Shown here piece after piece: positions 6,431 through 13,817 of a stretch of 16,524 bases of DNA. The notes under the pieces were generated by a model. It saw only the letters and a program-made list of their open reading frames with translations. It was not told where the DNA came from and searched no databases. Numbering within the stretch: position 1 is the first letter of the stretch; every line of letters begins with the position of its first letter. The stretch covers positions 1 to 16,524 of the forward strand of contig CAMJHU010000010.1 of the NCBI GenBank assembly GCA_946405565.1, given 5' to 3'. Made by a program: the position numbers and the translations under genes. Origin of the DNA: an uncultured Clostridia bacterium. Lineage in GTDB: Bacteria; Bacillota; Clostridia; Oscillospirales; Acutalibacteraceae.

Positions 6431-6607
6431 ATGGAATTGCCACGTGATCCCATGATGCTGCTCAGTGTGGTCAATACCAGGCTGCGCGACCGGTATGCTT
6501 CACTCGACGCGCTGTGCGAGGATCTGGGTGTGGAAAAGACGGTCATAATGGAAAAACTCGCGGCAATCGGGTATGCTTACGACGAGGCACTCAACCGGTT
6601 TGTGTGA
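6431..6607 (+). CDS. DUF4250 domain protein
   Basis: This 58-aa protein resembles the DUF4250 family of Clostridia across its whole length: a DPMMLLSVVNTRLRD opening, a SLDALCEDLGV middle and an IGYAYDEALNRFV end. The family has no known function. The small helical fold with a LCEDLGVEKTVIMEKL segment looks like a helix-turn-helix-like unit, but DNA binding is speculation. GAAAGGCGG lies about 9 nt before the ATG. It sits between ppk and a strong terminator, so it is probably the second gene of a ppk transcript. Confidence 0.87.
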   Translation: MELPRDPMMLLSVVNTRLRDRYASLDALCEDLGVEKTVIMEKLAAIGYAYDEALNRFV

Positions 6608-6621
6608 CAGATGAATCTCAG

Positions 6622-6657
6622 GCGCGGGTACCGTTGGATGACGGTTCCCGCGCTTTT
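6622..6657 (+). terminator. Terminator of the ppk-DUF4250 unit
   Basis: GCGCGGG-T-ACCGT (6622-6634) pairs with ACGGT-T-CCCGCGC (6641-6653) with one T:T mismatch and a 6-nt loop, followed by TTTT. It begins 14 nt after the DUF4250 stop. Confidence 0.88.
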
Positions 6658-6941
6658 GATTGGCAACCGTGTTTCTTCTTTGCCGGGCTGCCGGATCACC
6701 GACTTCGGCGCAGGGGCGCGGCTGGATATGGCTGGCGTATGGAACGTTCCGGGATGCTTGAATGAGGGAACGTGTATCGTTCGCTTCCGGGCTTTTGCCC
6801 CGTTTCTCGCGTCCGGGGCGAATACGGCTTTCGCCGCACGCGTACCGGACGCGATGGGTCTTATCACGAAAATCCTAGTACATCGTAGATTGCGCGTGCT
6901 TCGCCGCGCGGACAAAGCTTTCATATTTTTTGAAAACCCTA
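6658..6941. other. Gene-free spacer with inverted repeats
   Basis: No ORF here has a ribosome site or family resemblance. The most regular structure is CGCGTCCGG (6808-6816) paired perfectly with CCGGACGCG (6845-6853), enclosing a second stem GGCGAA/TTCGCC. CGTTCC...GGAACG (6744-6773 area) is a weaker inverted repeat. No promoter or T-tract was found beside them, so a structured RNA is only a possibility. Confidence 0.5.
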
Positions 6942-6970
6942 TTGACAAACCGATAACGATGTGCTATGAT
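6942..6970 (+). promoter_or_regulatory. Promoter of the feo operon
   Basis: TTGACA (6942-6947), 17 bp and TATGAT (6965-6970) form a near-consensus vegetative promoter about 108 bp before the feoA start codon. Confidence 0.87.
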
Positions 6971-6978
6971 AAAGACGG

Positions 6979-7025
6979 TTAGAGATATCTAATTAAGTTT
7001 TGTATCACTAAGTTAGTTAAAATAA
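6979..7025. promoter_or_regulatory. Candidate metal-repressor operator(s) upstream of feoA
   Basis: TTAGAGATATCTAA (6979-6992) is a palindrome of the form TTAG-N6-CTAA and covers the predicted transcription start. Further on, CTAAGTTAGTTAAAATAA (7008-7025) contains an 11-bp word, GTTAGTTAAAA (7012-7022), that recurs before feoB. DtxR/IdeR-type and MntR-type sites are also AT-rich TTAG/CTAA palindromes, so iron-responsive repression is likely, but the regulator cannot be named from sequence. Confidence 0.5.
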
Positions 7026-7077
7026 ACTTACGCTGCGTTTCCGCGCGGACGATATCAAATAAAGGAGGAACCGTTTG

Positions 7078-7308
7078 ATGAATACCTTAAAAGATATCAG
7101 GGTCGGACAGAGTGCCACGGTCATCCGGCTCAACGGCGAGGGCGCTATCAAGCGCCGGATTATGGATATGGGCATCACCAAGGGCGTCACCGTTTCGGTC
7201 AAGAAGGTGGCGCCGCTGGGCGATCCGATGGAAATTACCGTGAGAGGGTATGAGCTTTCGCTCCGCAAGGCGGACGCGGATATGGTGGTTGTGGAACCGA
7301 TTGCCTGA
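7078..7308 (+). CDS. feoA: Ferrous iron transport protein A
   Basis: FeoA is a small cytoplasmic SH3-like protein that works with the FeoB iron transporter. The 76-aa product has the standard pattern: an N-terminal LKDIRVGQSATVIRL, then RRIMDMGITKGVTVSVKKVAPLGDP, then a last strand with EITVRGYELSLRKADADMVVV. AAAGGAGG lies 9 nt before the ATG; a TTG codon immediately upstream is not needed. It is the first gene after the iron-type promoter, and feoB follows 116 nt later with a second candidate operator in the gap. Confidence 0.95.
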   Translation: MNTLKDIRVGQSATVIRLNGEGAIKRRIMDMGITKGVTVSVKKVAPLGDPMEITVRGYELSLRKADADMVVVEPIA

Positions 7309-7376
7309 TTGCCGCATATAATCCCTTCTGGCTCCCGGAAGCATCTGTCGGACGGGGGCAAATCCTTTGGCAAATC

Positions 7377-7399
7377 GTTAGTTAAAACTAATTTTTTTT
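7377..7399 (+). promoter_or_regulatory. Second TTAG-N6-CTAA palindrome, followed by T8, before feoB
   Basis: TTAGTTAAAACTAA (7378-7391) repeats the TTAG-N6-CTAA form seen at the feoA promoter and shares GTTAGTTAAAA with it. It is directly followed by eight T residues. As a terminator the stem would be only about 4 bp and AT-rich, so a repressor site or weak attenuator between feoA and feoB is more plausible. This is position-based inference. Confidence 0.45.
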
Positions 7400-7424
7400 C
7401 CATTCTCAAAGGACGGGCTGTAAA

Positions 7425-9617
7425 ATGAAAAACATGGAAAATCCGCAAAAACCGGAAAAGAAAAGTCTGAAAATCGCGCTGGCGGGCAATCCCAACAGCG
7501 GCAAGACGACGCTCTTCAACGTGCTGACCGGCTCCAATCAGTTTGTGGGCAACTGGCCGGGCGTGACGGTGGAAAAGAAAGAGGGTCGGCTCAAAAATCA
7601 CGACGACGTGTTCATGGTGGACCTGCCGGGCATCTATTCCCTCTCTCCCTACACGCTGGAAGAAGTCGTGGCGCGGAATTATCTCATCAATGAGCGCCCT
7701 GACGCCATTCTCGATATCATCGACGGCACCAACCTCGAGCGCAACCTTTATCTCACCACCCAGCTCACCGAAATCGGCATTCCGGTCGTGGCTGCCATCA
7801 ATATGATGGACGTGCTGCAAAAAAAAGGCGACCGCATCGACATCGAACGGCTGGGGCGCAAACTCGGCTGCAGGGTCATGGAAATCTCCGCGCTCAAGGG
7901 GACCGGCATTGACGAGGCTGCCGCTGCCGCTGTGGAAGCCGCACAAGGCGGTATCACGGTGCCGCACCACATCTTTTCGGGACCGGTGGAACACGCGCTG
8001 GCGCACATCGAGGAAGTCACGGTTCACGACCTGCCCGAAGAACAGCAGCGCTGGTATGCCATCAAGATTTTCGAGCGGGATGAAAAGGTGCTGGAACAAA
8101 TGAACATTCCCGCCGATAAGCTGGCGCATATCGAAAAGGATATCCAGGCGGCGGAAGCCGAAATGGACGACGTGTCGGACAGCATTATCATCAATGAGCG
8201 GTACCTTTACATCACCTCCGTGATTCAGAAATGCCTTGAAAAAAATCAAAAAAATGAAGCCGAAGCGTTGACCGCCACCGACAAAATCGACGGAATTGTC
8301 ACCAACCGCTGGCTGGCACTGCCGATTTTCGCGCTCATTATGTTTATCGTGTATTATGTGTCCATCGGCACGGTGGGAACAATGGGCACCGACTGGGTCA
8401 ATGACAACCTGTTCGGCGAAGGGTTTTCGCTCTTCGGCGCGTGGGTGCCGGGGATTCCGGTGCTGGCGGAGCGCGGTCTGGACGCGATGGGCTGTGCGGA
8501 CTGGCTCAAAAGCCTGATTCTCAACGGTATTGTGGGCGGCGTCGGTTCGGTGCTGGGATTCCTGCCCCAGATGCTGGTGCTGTTCCTCTTCCTCGCCTTT
8601 CTGGAAGGCTGCGGCTATATGTCGCGTATTGCCTTTATTCTCGACAGACTCTTCCGCAAATTCGGTCTTTCGGGCAAATCCTTTATCCCCATGCTGGTGG
8701 GCATGGGCTGCGGCGTGCCGGGCATTATGGCGTCCCGCACCATCGAAAACGAACGCGACCGCCGCATGACGGTCATGACCACTACCTTTATCCCCTGCGG
8801 CGCCAAGCTCCCGGTCATCGCGCTGATTGCGAGCGCTCTCTTCGGCGGTTCGGCATGGGTGGGTACAAGCGCTTACTTTATCGGCATCGCGGCGATTGTC
8901 GTATCCGGGCTGATGCTCAAAAAAACCAGTATGTTCGCGGGCGACCCGGCTCCGTTTGTCATGGAGCTGCCTGCCTATCATATGCCCTCGCTGACCAGCG
9001 TCCTGCGTATCACATGGGAACGCGGCTGGTCGTTTGTCAAGAAAGCCGGAACGGTGATTCTGCTTTCCGCGATGGTGCTGTGGTTCCTGCAGAGCTTCGG
9101 CTTCACGGAACACGGCTTCGGCATGGTGGACAATCTGAACCACTCGATTCTGGCGGGCATCGGCGGCGCGATTGCGTGGATGTTCGCTCCGCTGGGCTGG
9201 GGCGAATGGCAGTCCGCAGTGGCAATGCTCACGGGTATTATCGCCAAGGAAAATATTGTCAGCTCGCTGAGCGTGCTGTACGGCAGTCTTGACGCGGCGG
9301 CGGGCAACGGCGGACAGCTCCGCGATGTGCTTTGTCAGCATTTCACGGGACTCTCGGCTTACTCCTTTCTCATCTTCAATCTGCTGTGCGCTCCCTGTGT
9401 GGCGGCGATCGGCGCGATACGCCGCGAGATGAATTCCGCGAAGTGGACGTGGTTTGCCATCGGCTATCAGTGCGGCTTTGCCTACGCGGTGTCGCTGATT
9501 GTCTATCAGATCGGTTCCGCCGTCACGGGAAATCTCCATATTGTCGGCTTGATTGCCGCTGTGATCCTGCTTGCTTTTTTCGGGTTTATGCTGTTCCGAA
9601 AAGCGGAGCGCAATTAG
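7425..9617 (+). CDS. feoB: Ferrous iron transporter FeoB
   Basis: FeoB imports Fe2+ across the cytoplasmic membrane and carries an N-terminal G-protein domain. The GTPase motifs are all present: G1 GNPNSGKTT (21-29), G2 Thr48 in GVT, G3 DLPG (66-69), G4 NMMD (126-129) and G5 SALKG (155-159). A helical spacer follows to about residue 285, then a polytopic membrane domain. Two FeoB gate segments are visible: PCGAKLPV (457-464) and CAPC (655-658) in the second Gate repeat. The 730-aa length is ordinary. AAAGGACGG lies about 9 nt upstream of the ATG. A Cys-rich membrane peptide gene follows 35 nt downstream. Confidence 0.98.
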   Translation: MKNMENPQKPEKKSLKIALAGNPNSGKTTLFNVLTGSNQFVGNWPGVTVEKKEGRLKNHDDVFMVDLPGIYSLSPYTLEEVVARNYLINERPDAILDIIDGTNLERNLYLTTQLTEIGIPVVAAINMMDVLQKKGDRIDIERLGRKLGCRVMEISALKGTGIDEAAAAAVEAAQGGITVPHHIFSGPVEHALAHIEEVTVHDLPEEQQRWYAIKIFERDEKVLEQMNIPADKLAHIEKDIQAAEAEMDDVSDSIIINERYLYITSVIQKCLEKNQKNEAEALTATDKIDGIVTNRWLALPIFALIMFIVYYVSIGTVGTMGTDWVNDNLFGEGFSLFGAWVPGIPVLAERGLDAMGCADWLKSLILNGIVGGVGSVLGFLPQMLVLFLFLAFLEGCGYMSRIAFILDRLFRKFGLSGKSFIPMLVGMGCGVPGIMASRTIENERDRRMTVMTTTFIPCGAKLPVIALIASALFGGSAWVGTSAYFIGIAAIVVSGLMLKKTSMFAGDPAPFVMELPAYHMPSLTSVLRITWERGWSFVKKAGTVILLSAMVLWFLQSFGFTEHGFGMVDNLNHSILAGIGGAIAWMFAPLGWGEWQSAVAMLTGIIAKENIVSSLSVLYGSLDAAAGNGGQLRDVLCQHFTGLSAYSFLIFNLLCAPCVAAIGAIRREMNSAKWTWFAIGYQCGFAYAVSLIVYQIGSAVTGNLHIVGLIAAVILLAFFGFMLFRKAERN

Positions 9618-9652
9618 CCGCGCGGACAATTTAAGAAAAAGGAGAAAACAGT

Positions 9653-9859
9653 ATGCTGACATTTTTAGCGGCTAATCTGGGAAATATTATCGTACTGGCG
9701 GTTTTATTATTGGCGGTAGTGCTGATTATTATCAGTATAATACGTGACAGGAAAAACGGCAAATCGTCCTGCGGATGCAGCTGTGCCCATTGCCCTTCGG
9801 CGGGTATGTGCCATAAAAATGAAGGGAATGGCAAAGTCAGGATTGACAAAGCCGGTTGA
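9653..9859 (+). CDS. FeoB-associated Cys-rich membrane protein
   Basis: This 68-aa protein has one N-terminal transmembrane segment (about residues 8-28), a short basic stretch (RDRKNGK) and a compact Cys cluster, CGCSCAHCPSAGMC (residues 40-53, five Cys plus a following His). This matches the FeoB-associated Cys-rich membrane protein family found after feoB in Firmicutes; a role as FeoC-like partner or iron/redox sensor is proposed for the family but unproven. AAAGGAG lies 8 nt before the ATG. It is the third gene of feoA-feoB and no clear terminator was seen after it. Confidence 0.9.
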   Translation: MLTFLAANLGNIIVLAVLLLAVVLIIISIIRDRKNGKSSCGCSCAHCPSAGMCHKNEGNGKVRIDKAG

Positions 9860-9937
9860 AAAATTCATATTCTGCCGCTATCATGAAAATTGAAAAAATA
9901 TTTCATTACACCATGACGCAGACAGGGGCAGAACAGA

Positions 9938-12466
9938 ATGAACAGAATGAACCACACCAAAACCTCTATCCTCCACAACCGAACGACCACCGCGGGGTGG
10001 GCAGGACTGTCGTTTTTCCTGCCTGCCGCGGTGGTCTGCGTCGTTCTGGCGGTAAACGGTATCACGCCTTTCGGCAACGCCACGCTGATAACCGATGAGG
10101 GATTGGATTGGTTTGAACATTTCTGCCGTCTGGTGGAAGCGATTGTCACCGGCGACGGCGTGTTTTATCACCTCGACGTCGGCTACGGACAGAGCTTTTA
10201 CACCGAATTCGCGGCGGGACAGTGTTCGCCCTTCCTGTTTGTCGCGCTGTTCTTTTCTCCCCGGCGGCTGGCAGCGGCGTATTCGGTGATCACGGTGCTG
10301 CGGGCGGGACTCTGCGGGCTGTTCGCGCGATATATGCTGCGGCGCTGCGCGGAAACGTCCGAAGCGCTGGCGTTTGCGCTGGCGTGCGGCTACGCGCTGA
10401 GCGGGTTCACGGCGTGCGCCGCGTGGTATCCCTCGATGGCGGACGGCGCGGTGTTTTTCCCGCTGATGATCGAAGGCGCGCATCACTATGTGAGCCATCA
10501 AAAACCGGTACGGCTGTTTCTCTTTGCGGCGGTGTTCTTTCTGACCAGCCCGCGGCTGACGATCGGCGGCATCGCGGTGACGCTGCTGTTTTATCTGGCG
10601 TTTTATCTTTCACGCAAGGGTGCGATACTGTCGCTGAGTCACTTTGCGCTGTTCGCCGCGACGCTGCTGTGCGCGGCGGGTACGGCGGCGGTACTGGTGG
10701 TACCGCTGGGCGCGTCGGCGGTCTATTATAAGGGCGGGGTGTTTTCCCTGACGCGGGCGATTGATCTGCCCGGCACGCTTTGTTTCGGCGGACTCGGCAC
10801 CCGATGCGCGGCGGGCAGCGCCTATGTGTGTCTGGCGGGGTTGCTGCTCATGGGATTTCTTGCCTATCTGCTGAATTCCTGGGTCAGCCGATACGAGCGA
10901 TGGCTCATAGGCGCGGCGGCAGGACTCAGTCTGCTGGCGGCAGCGGTGCCGGCGGCGGGGGGATTGCTGTACGGCTTCTGCGCCTACGGCAGTGAAACCG
11001 TCAACATGGGCTTTGTCTGGAGCGCGGCGGCGTGCTACGGAACGGCAAGGTGCCTGAGGGAAAAGGACGGAATGAGTCTGCCCAAAGGGGTCATAGCGGT
11101 GGGCTGCGTCACGCTGCCGGCGGGAGGAAGTCTGTGGCTGCGCGGCGCGGGGACGTTTGAAATGCTGGCGGACGCGGGAATGGCGGCGGCAGGCGCGGCG
11201 GTCTTTCTGCTGACCGTCTTTGACCGGGAACATCAGCGCATACGGCACGCGCTGGCGATAGCGGGGATACTGGCGCTGTTCGGCGGCATTCACTGCGGCG
11301 CGGCAGCGGGCGCGATTGATTCGCCCTATCGCGCCGATACGTTATATACCGAAACCGTGAGCCGTATGCGCGTCAATCAACGCATTGCCGCCCATGAAAC
11401 CGACGCGGGATATGCCATGCGCTTCTTCCGGCGGCGGTGCGCGGACGATCCGGCGGCGGAGGGGGTGAATCTCCGGCGCAGTTATACGGCGGGTCTGGAC
11501 GGATTTGCCGCGAAGCTGGGCATCATGGCGGATTCGGCGTATGGCGGCGCGGAAAATTATACGCCGCTGACCGATATCGTGTTCGGGGTGGGGTACGTCG
11601 TACAAAACCAAATCCCGCATTCGCTGGACCATTCGGTGCAGTCACCCGCCTTTGCGGTGCGCGGCTGGGAGGATGAAACCTTTGGAACGGGGCAGAACGC
11701 GTTTGAAGCCCAGAACGCGCTGGCGGCGCAATGGTTCGGCGTGGACGGACTGTGGACGCCCGTGAGCGGTCAACTCGCGGAAACTGCCGATTCGGCGTCC
11801 AATGAGCGCTATGGCTGGACCTTTGGCGACGATACCACAACGGTGTGCCGTTATACGGTAACGATACCGCAGAACGGAAACCTGTATGTACTGTGTGAAG
11901 CGGGGGACTATGAATACGCGGTGGGAAGCGACAGCCGCAGCCATTGGAAGCAGGCCTGCGCGGGCGGCATTTACCCGCTCGGGGAACAGACGTGGGGAAA
12001 AGAAGTGACGGTCTATCTCTGCGCCCGCGGCGGACGGGAGGTGCCGGCGCCAGCCTTCGCGATGATATCCCAGACAAAGCAGACGGCGCTGGTCGAGCGT
12101 GCACAACGGCGCGGCGGCGCCTATATCTCCCGCCGCGGAAGCACCGTCCGGTTCATGCTGGAAGAGACGGGGGACTATATGGGCATCACGTCGATACCCT
12201 ATGAATACGGCTGGGAAGTGACGGTAGACGGCAAAAAGGTCGCGCCTGTCAAGGTCTGCGGCGGACTGATCGGACTGCCGCTCGACAGCGGAACGCATTC
12301 GGTGGTCATGAAGTATGTGCCGCCGCTGTTCCGGGAAAGTATGGCGGTTTCGGCAGTCATGATGGTTCTGGGACTGTATATGACGCTGCGCACCGAACAC
12401 GAGATTTCCAGACGGAAAAGAGTCCGAATGGCATTCAAAGCGGTGGAGAAACAGCAGCAGACATAG
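9938..12466 (+). CDS. YfhO-family membrane protein, probable GT-C glycosyltransferase-like
   Basis: YfhO proteins are large multi-spanning membrane proteins of the GT-C type; in Bacillus and Listeria a member is linked to glycosylation of lipoteichoic acid. The 842-aa product has a first transmembrane segment near 23-42, then an outer loop with ITDEGLDWFEHF (Asp53, Glu54, Asp57), the position of catalytic acids in GT-C enzymes. Many hydrophobic segments run to about residue 460, a long soluble domain follows, and a beta-rich end (PYEYGWEVTVDGKKV...GGLIGLPLDSG) is typical of the family, with a final helix near 802-817 and a basic tail. The ribosome site is weak (AGGGGCAG). The gap from the feo genes is 78 nt and holds a possible weak promoter (TTGACA 9843, poor -10). 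The substrate is unknown. Confidence 0.83.
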   Translation: MNRMNHTKTSILHNRTTTAGWAGLSFFLPAAVVCVVLAVNGITPFGNATLITDEGLDWFEHFCRLVEAIVTGDGVFYHLDVGYGQSFYTEFAAGQCSPFLFVALFFSPRRLAAAYSVITVLRAGLCGLFARYMLRRCAETSEALAFALACGYALSGFTACAAWYPSMADGAVFFPLMIEGAHHYVSHQKPVRLFLFAAVFFLTSPRLTIGGIAVTLLFYLAFYLSRKGAILSLSHFALFAATLLCAAGTAAVLVVPLGASAVYYKGGVFSLTRAIDLPGTLCFGGLGTRCAAGSAYVCLAGLLLMGFLAYLLNSWVSRYERWLIGAAAGLSLLAAAVPAAGGLLYGFCAYGSETVNMGFVWSAAACYGTARCLREKDGMSLPKGVIAVGCVTLPAGGSLWLRGAGTFEMLADAGMAAAGAAVFLLTVFDREHQRIRHALAIAGILALFGGIHCGAAAGAIDSPYRADTLYTETVSRMRVNQRIAAHETDAGYAMRFFRRRCADDPAAEGVNLRRSYTAGLDGFAAKLGIMADSAYGGAENYTPLTDIVFGVGYVVQNQIPHSLDHSVQSPAFAVRGWEDETFGTGQNAFEAQNALAAQWFGVDGLWTPVSGQLAETADSASNERYGWTFGDDTTTVCRYTVTIPQNGNLYVLCEAGDYEYAVGSDSRSHWKQACAGGIYPLGEQTWGKEVTVYLCARGGREVPAPAFAMISQTKQTALVERAQRRGGAYISRRGSTVRFMLEETGDYMGITSIPYEYGWEVTVDGKKVAPVKVCGGLIGLPLDSGTHSVVMKYVPPLFRESMAVSAVMMVLGLYMTLRTEHEISRRKRVRMAFKAVEKQQQT

Positions 12467-12490
12467 CCGCATGGCTGTATTACAACACAA

Positions 12491-12546
12491 AGCGTGGAAG
12501 TCAAAGAGAGAGTCTGCTCTCTCTCCCCTGCTTCCACGCTTTTTTT
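12491..12546 (+). terminator. Strong terminator after the YfhO-family gene
   Basis: AGCGTGGAAG (12491-12500) pairs with CTTCCACGCT (12529-12538). Inside, AGAGAGAG pairs with CTCTCTCT. A run of nine T residues follows. It ends the preceding transcript and separates it from the LytTR unit. Confidence 0.92.
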
Positions 12547-12586
12547 CAGCGGGTGCAAACCCAAATATACCGCGGATAACTGCCCG

Positions 12587-12620
12587 GTGCATTTCAGGTT
12601 TGATTTGTGCATTTGGTGCA
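12587..12620 (+). promoter_or_regulatory. GTGCATTT direct repeats, candidate LytTR operator
   Basis: GTGCATTT occurs at 12587-12594 and again at 12607-12614, exactly 20 bp apart. Further GTGCA words lie at 12553 and 12616. The pair ends 14 bp before the -35 box of the LytTR gene. LytTR regulators bind direct repeats about two helical turns apart, and LytTR genes are often autoregulated, so this is a reasonable operator candidate. Confidence 0.5.
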
Positions 12621-12628
12621 ACACCCCC

Positions 12629-12657
12629 TTGTCATTCCCCCCAAACGGTATTATACT
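12629..12657 (+). promoter_or_regulatory. Promoter of the LytTR-DUF3021 operon
   Basis: TTGTCA (12629-12634), 17 bp and TATACT (12652-12657) form a good vegetative promoter. The predicted 5' UTR is about 105 nt and carries a hairpin between the ribosome site and the start codon. Confidence 0.75.
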
Positions 12658-12730
12658 ATACTCATCAGACGGGGAAAGAAGCAAAGTCTGTAGAAGTAAG
12701 GGCATTTTGACCCGGTTCGACGATTATCTG

Positions 12731-12772
12731 AAAGGAGAAAGCCGCCTGACAGGCAGGCGGCATACGGATATG
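12731..12772 (+). promoter_or_regulatory. SD - hairpin - start codon arrangement of the LytTR gene
   Basis: The only good ribosome site, AAAGGAG (12731-12737), lies 32 nt before the ATG at 12770. Between them GCCGCCTG (12741-12748) and CAGGCGGC (12754-12761) form a perfect 8-bp hairpin with a 5-nt loop. If folded, it brings SD and ATG within about 11 nt. Alternatively translation starts at an in-frame CTG (12746) correctly spaced from the SD. Confidence 0.55.
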
Positions 12773-13207
12773 CAGACAAAAATCACCATCATCCCCCAGG
12801 AACAGCCGGAGCTGATTGACATACAGTGTCATGCCGTCCGTGACGAGGTGCGCGACATACTGGCTTTTCTCCATTCCCGTCAGGGAATGCTCACCGGAAC
12901 CGCGGACAACAGGCAATACGAAATTCCGGTGTCGGAAATACTCTATATCGAATCCATTGAACACAGGACATTTCTCTACACGCAGAACATGGTATATGAA
13001 ACCCGGTCAAAACTCTATGTGCTGGAAGAAATGCTGCAGGAAAAGCTCTTCCTGCGTATCTCCAAATCCATGCTTCTGAATCTGATGAAGGTCAGCTGCA
13101 TCCAACCCGCGCCCGGCGCGCGTTTTCTGGCTGTCCTCCAGACCGGCGAGGAAGTCCTGATTTCCAGAAAGTACGTGCCGGATCTCAAAAAGGCGCTGAA
13201 AGGATAA
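12770..13207 (+). CDS. LytTR-family DNA-binding regulator
   Basis: The 145-aa product is a stand-alone LytTR transcription regulator without a receiver domain. A short N-terminal region (about 1-42) precedes the LytTR domain (about 43-143). That domain has the usual landmarks: EILYIESIEHRTFLYT, YETRSKLYVLEEML, FLRISKSMLLNLMKV and GEEVLISRKYVPDLKKAL. Such proteins pair with DUF3021 membrane proteins, here encoded 4 nt downstream. In related pairs the membrane partner restrains the regulator. Likely autoregulated through direct repeats upstream of its promoter. The ATG at 12770 is chosen because its N-terminus resembles family members; a CTG start at 12746 would add eight residues, and longer in-frame extensions run into the promoter. 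Confidence 0.9.
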   Translation: MQTKITIIPQEQPELIDIQCHAVRDEVRDILAFLHSRQGMLTGTADNRQYEIPVSEILYIESIEHRTFLYTQNMVYETRSKLYVLEEMLQEKLFLRISKSMLLNLMKVSCIQPAPGARFLAVLQTGEEVLISRKYVPDLKKALKG

Positions 13208-13211
13208 CCGT

Positions 13212-13721
13212 ATGATGTCATTCAAAGAATTCCTGATTTCGCGGGTGAAGCTGTTTTTCTTTTTGTTGCCGCTCACCGTGACGGCATTTATCGTTATCAC
13301 GTTATTTTTCGCGCCCAAAATGAAACTGACGTATGATATTCTGATTCCCCCCCTACAACTATGCATTGTCGGCGTACTGCTTTCCTTCGTCATGTATTTC
13401 CGAAAACAGCCGACCTTCAGGCAGTATCTCCTGCGGCTGTTTCTGCAGCTGGTGCTGATACAAGCCCTGTTCATGTGGTGGCTGTCTCCCGCGGAAGACA
13501 CCGCTATCCCTGCCGTTTCGCATCATCTCATCATCAATGGGACGATCTTTGTCATCTACGCGCTGGGGGTGCTGATGGTCTGGTTGCAGCGCAACCGACA
13601 GTCCCGGCAGATGACGGAGCAGCTCAAAAAATTACAGCGTCAGCAGGCGCAGAAAGAAGCGTCAGAGAAAGCCTTATTCTCTGACGAGCAGGACAGCGAA
13701 CCGGTAAAATTGAGTAAATGA
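13212..13721 (+). CDS. DUF3021 membrane protein
   Basis: The 169-aa protein has four hydrophobic segments (about 13-33, 43-63, 72-91 and 107-125) and a charged cytoplasmic-looking tail rich in Gln, Lys and Arg. Size, four-helix pattern and its place directly after a LytTR gene identify it as a DUF3021 protein. In better-studied LytTR-membrane protein pairs the partner is an antagonist of the regulator; that role is inferred here. The ribosome site AAAGGA overlaps the last codons of the LytTR gene, suggesting translational coupling. The next codon is also ATG. Confidence 0.87.
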   Translation: MMSFKEFLISRVKLFFFLLPLTVTAFIVITLFFAPKMKLTYDILIPPLQLCIVGVLLSFVMYFRKQPTFRQYLLRLFLQLVLIQALFMWWLSPAEDTAIPAVSHHLIINGTIFVIYALGVLMVWLQRNRQSRQMTEQLKKLQRQQAQKEASEKALFSDEQDSEPVKLSK

Positions 13722-13724
13722 GTA

Positions 13725-13770
13725 AAAATCCGGCATTTTGCAATAAATGATTTGCAAAATGCCGGATTTT
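13725..13770. terminator. Perfect 19-bp hairpin terminator between convergent genes
   Basis: The 19-nt arms at 13725-13743 and 13752-13770 are perfectly complementary around an 8-nt loop; each begins or ends in AAAA/TTTT. It lies 3 nt after the DUF3021 stop and faces the convergent RnfC-like gene 48 bp away, so it can serve both strands. Confidence 0.92.
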
Positions 13771-13817
13771 CTCTATATGGATGCTTCCACAAAATTGGCG
13801 TGAAATGACTGCCTTTG

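Noticed and set aside
4182..6443. 753-codon open frame antisense to ppk
   Set aside because: It is fully opposite a clear PPK1 gene. The composition follows the codon bias of the sense gene, and there is no ribosome site or family resemblance.
6611..6982. Open frame in the spacer after DUF4250
   Set aside because: It begins inside the terminator hairpin, overlaps the feo promoter, has no ribosome site and no domain.
7017..9662. 881-codon open frame antisense to feoB
   Set aside because: It covers feoA and feoB on the opposite strand, is rich in His/Arg/Asp as expected for a mirror of GC-rich codons, and has no recognisable domain.
12494..12769. Upstream start for the LytTR protein
   Set aside because: The extension runs through a strong terminator and the promoter, so it cannot be part of the normal product.
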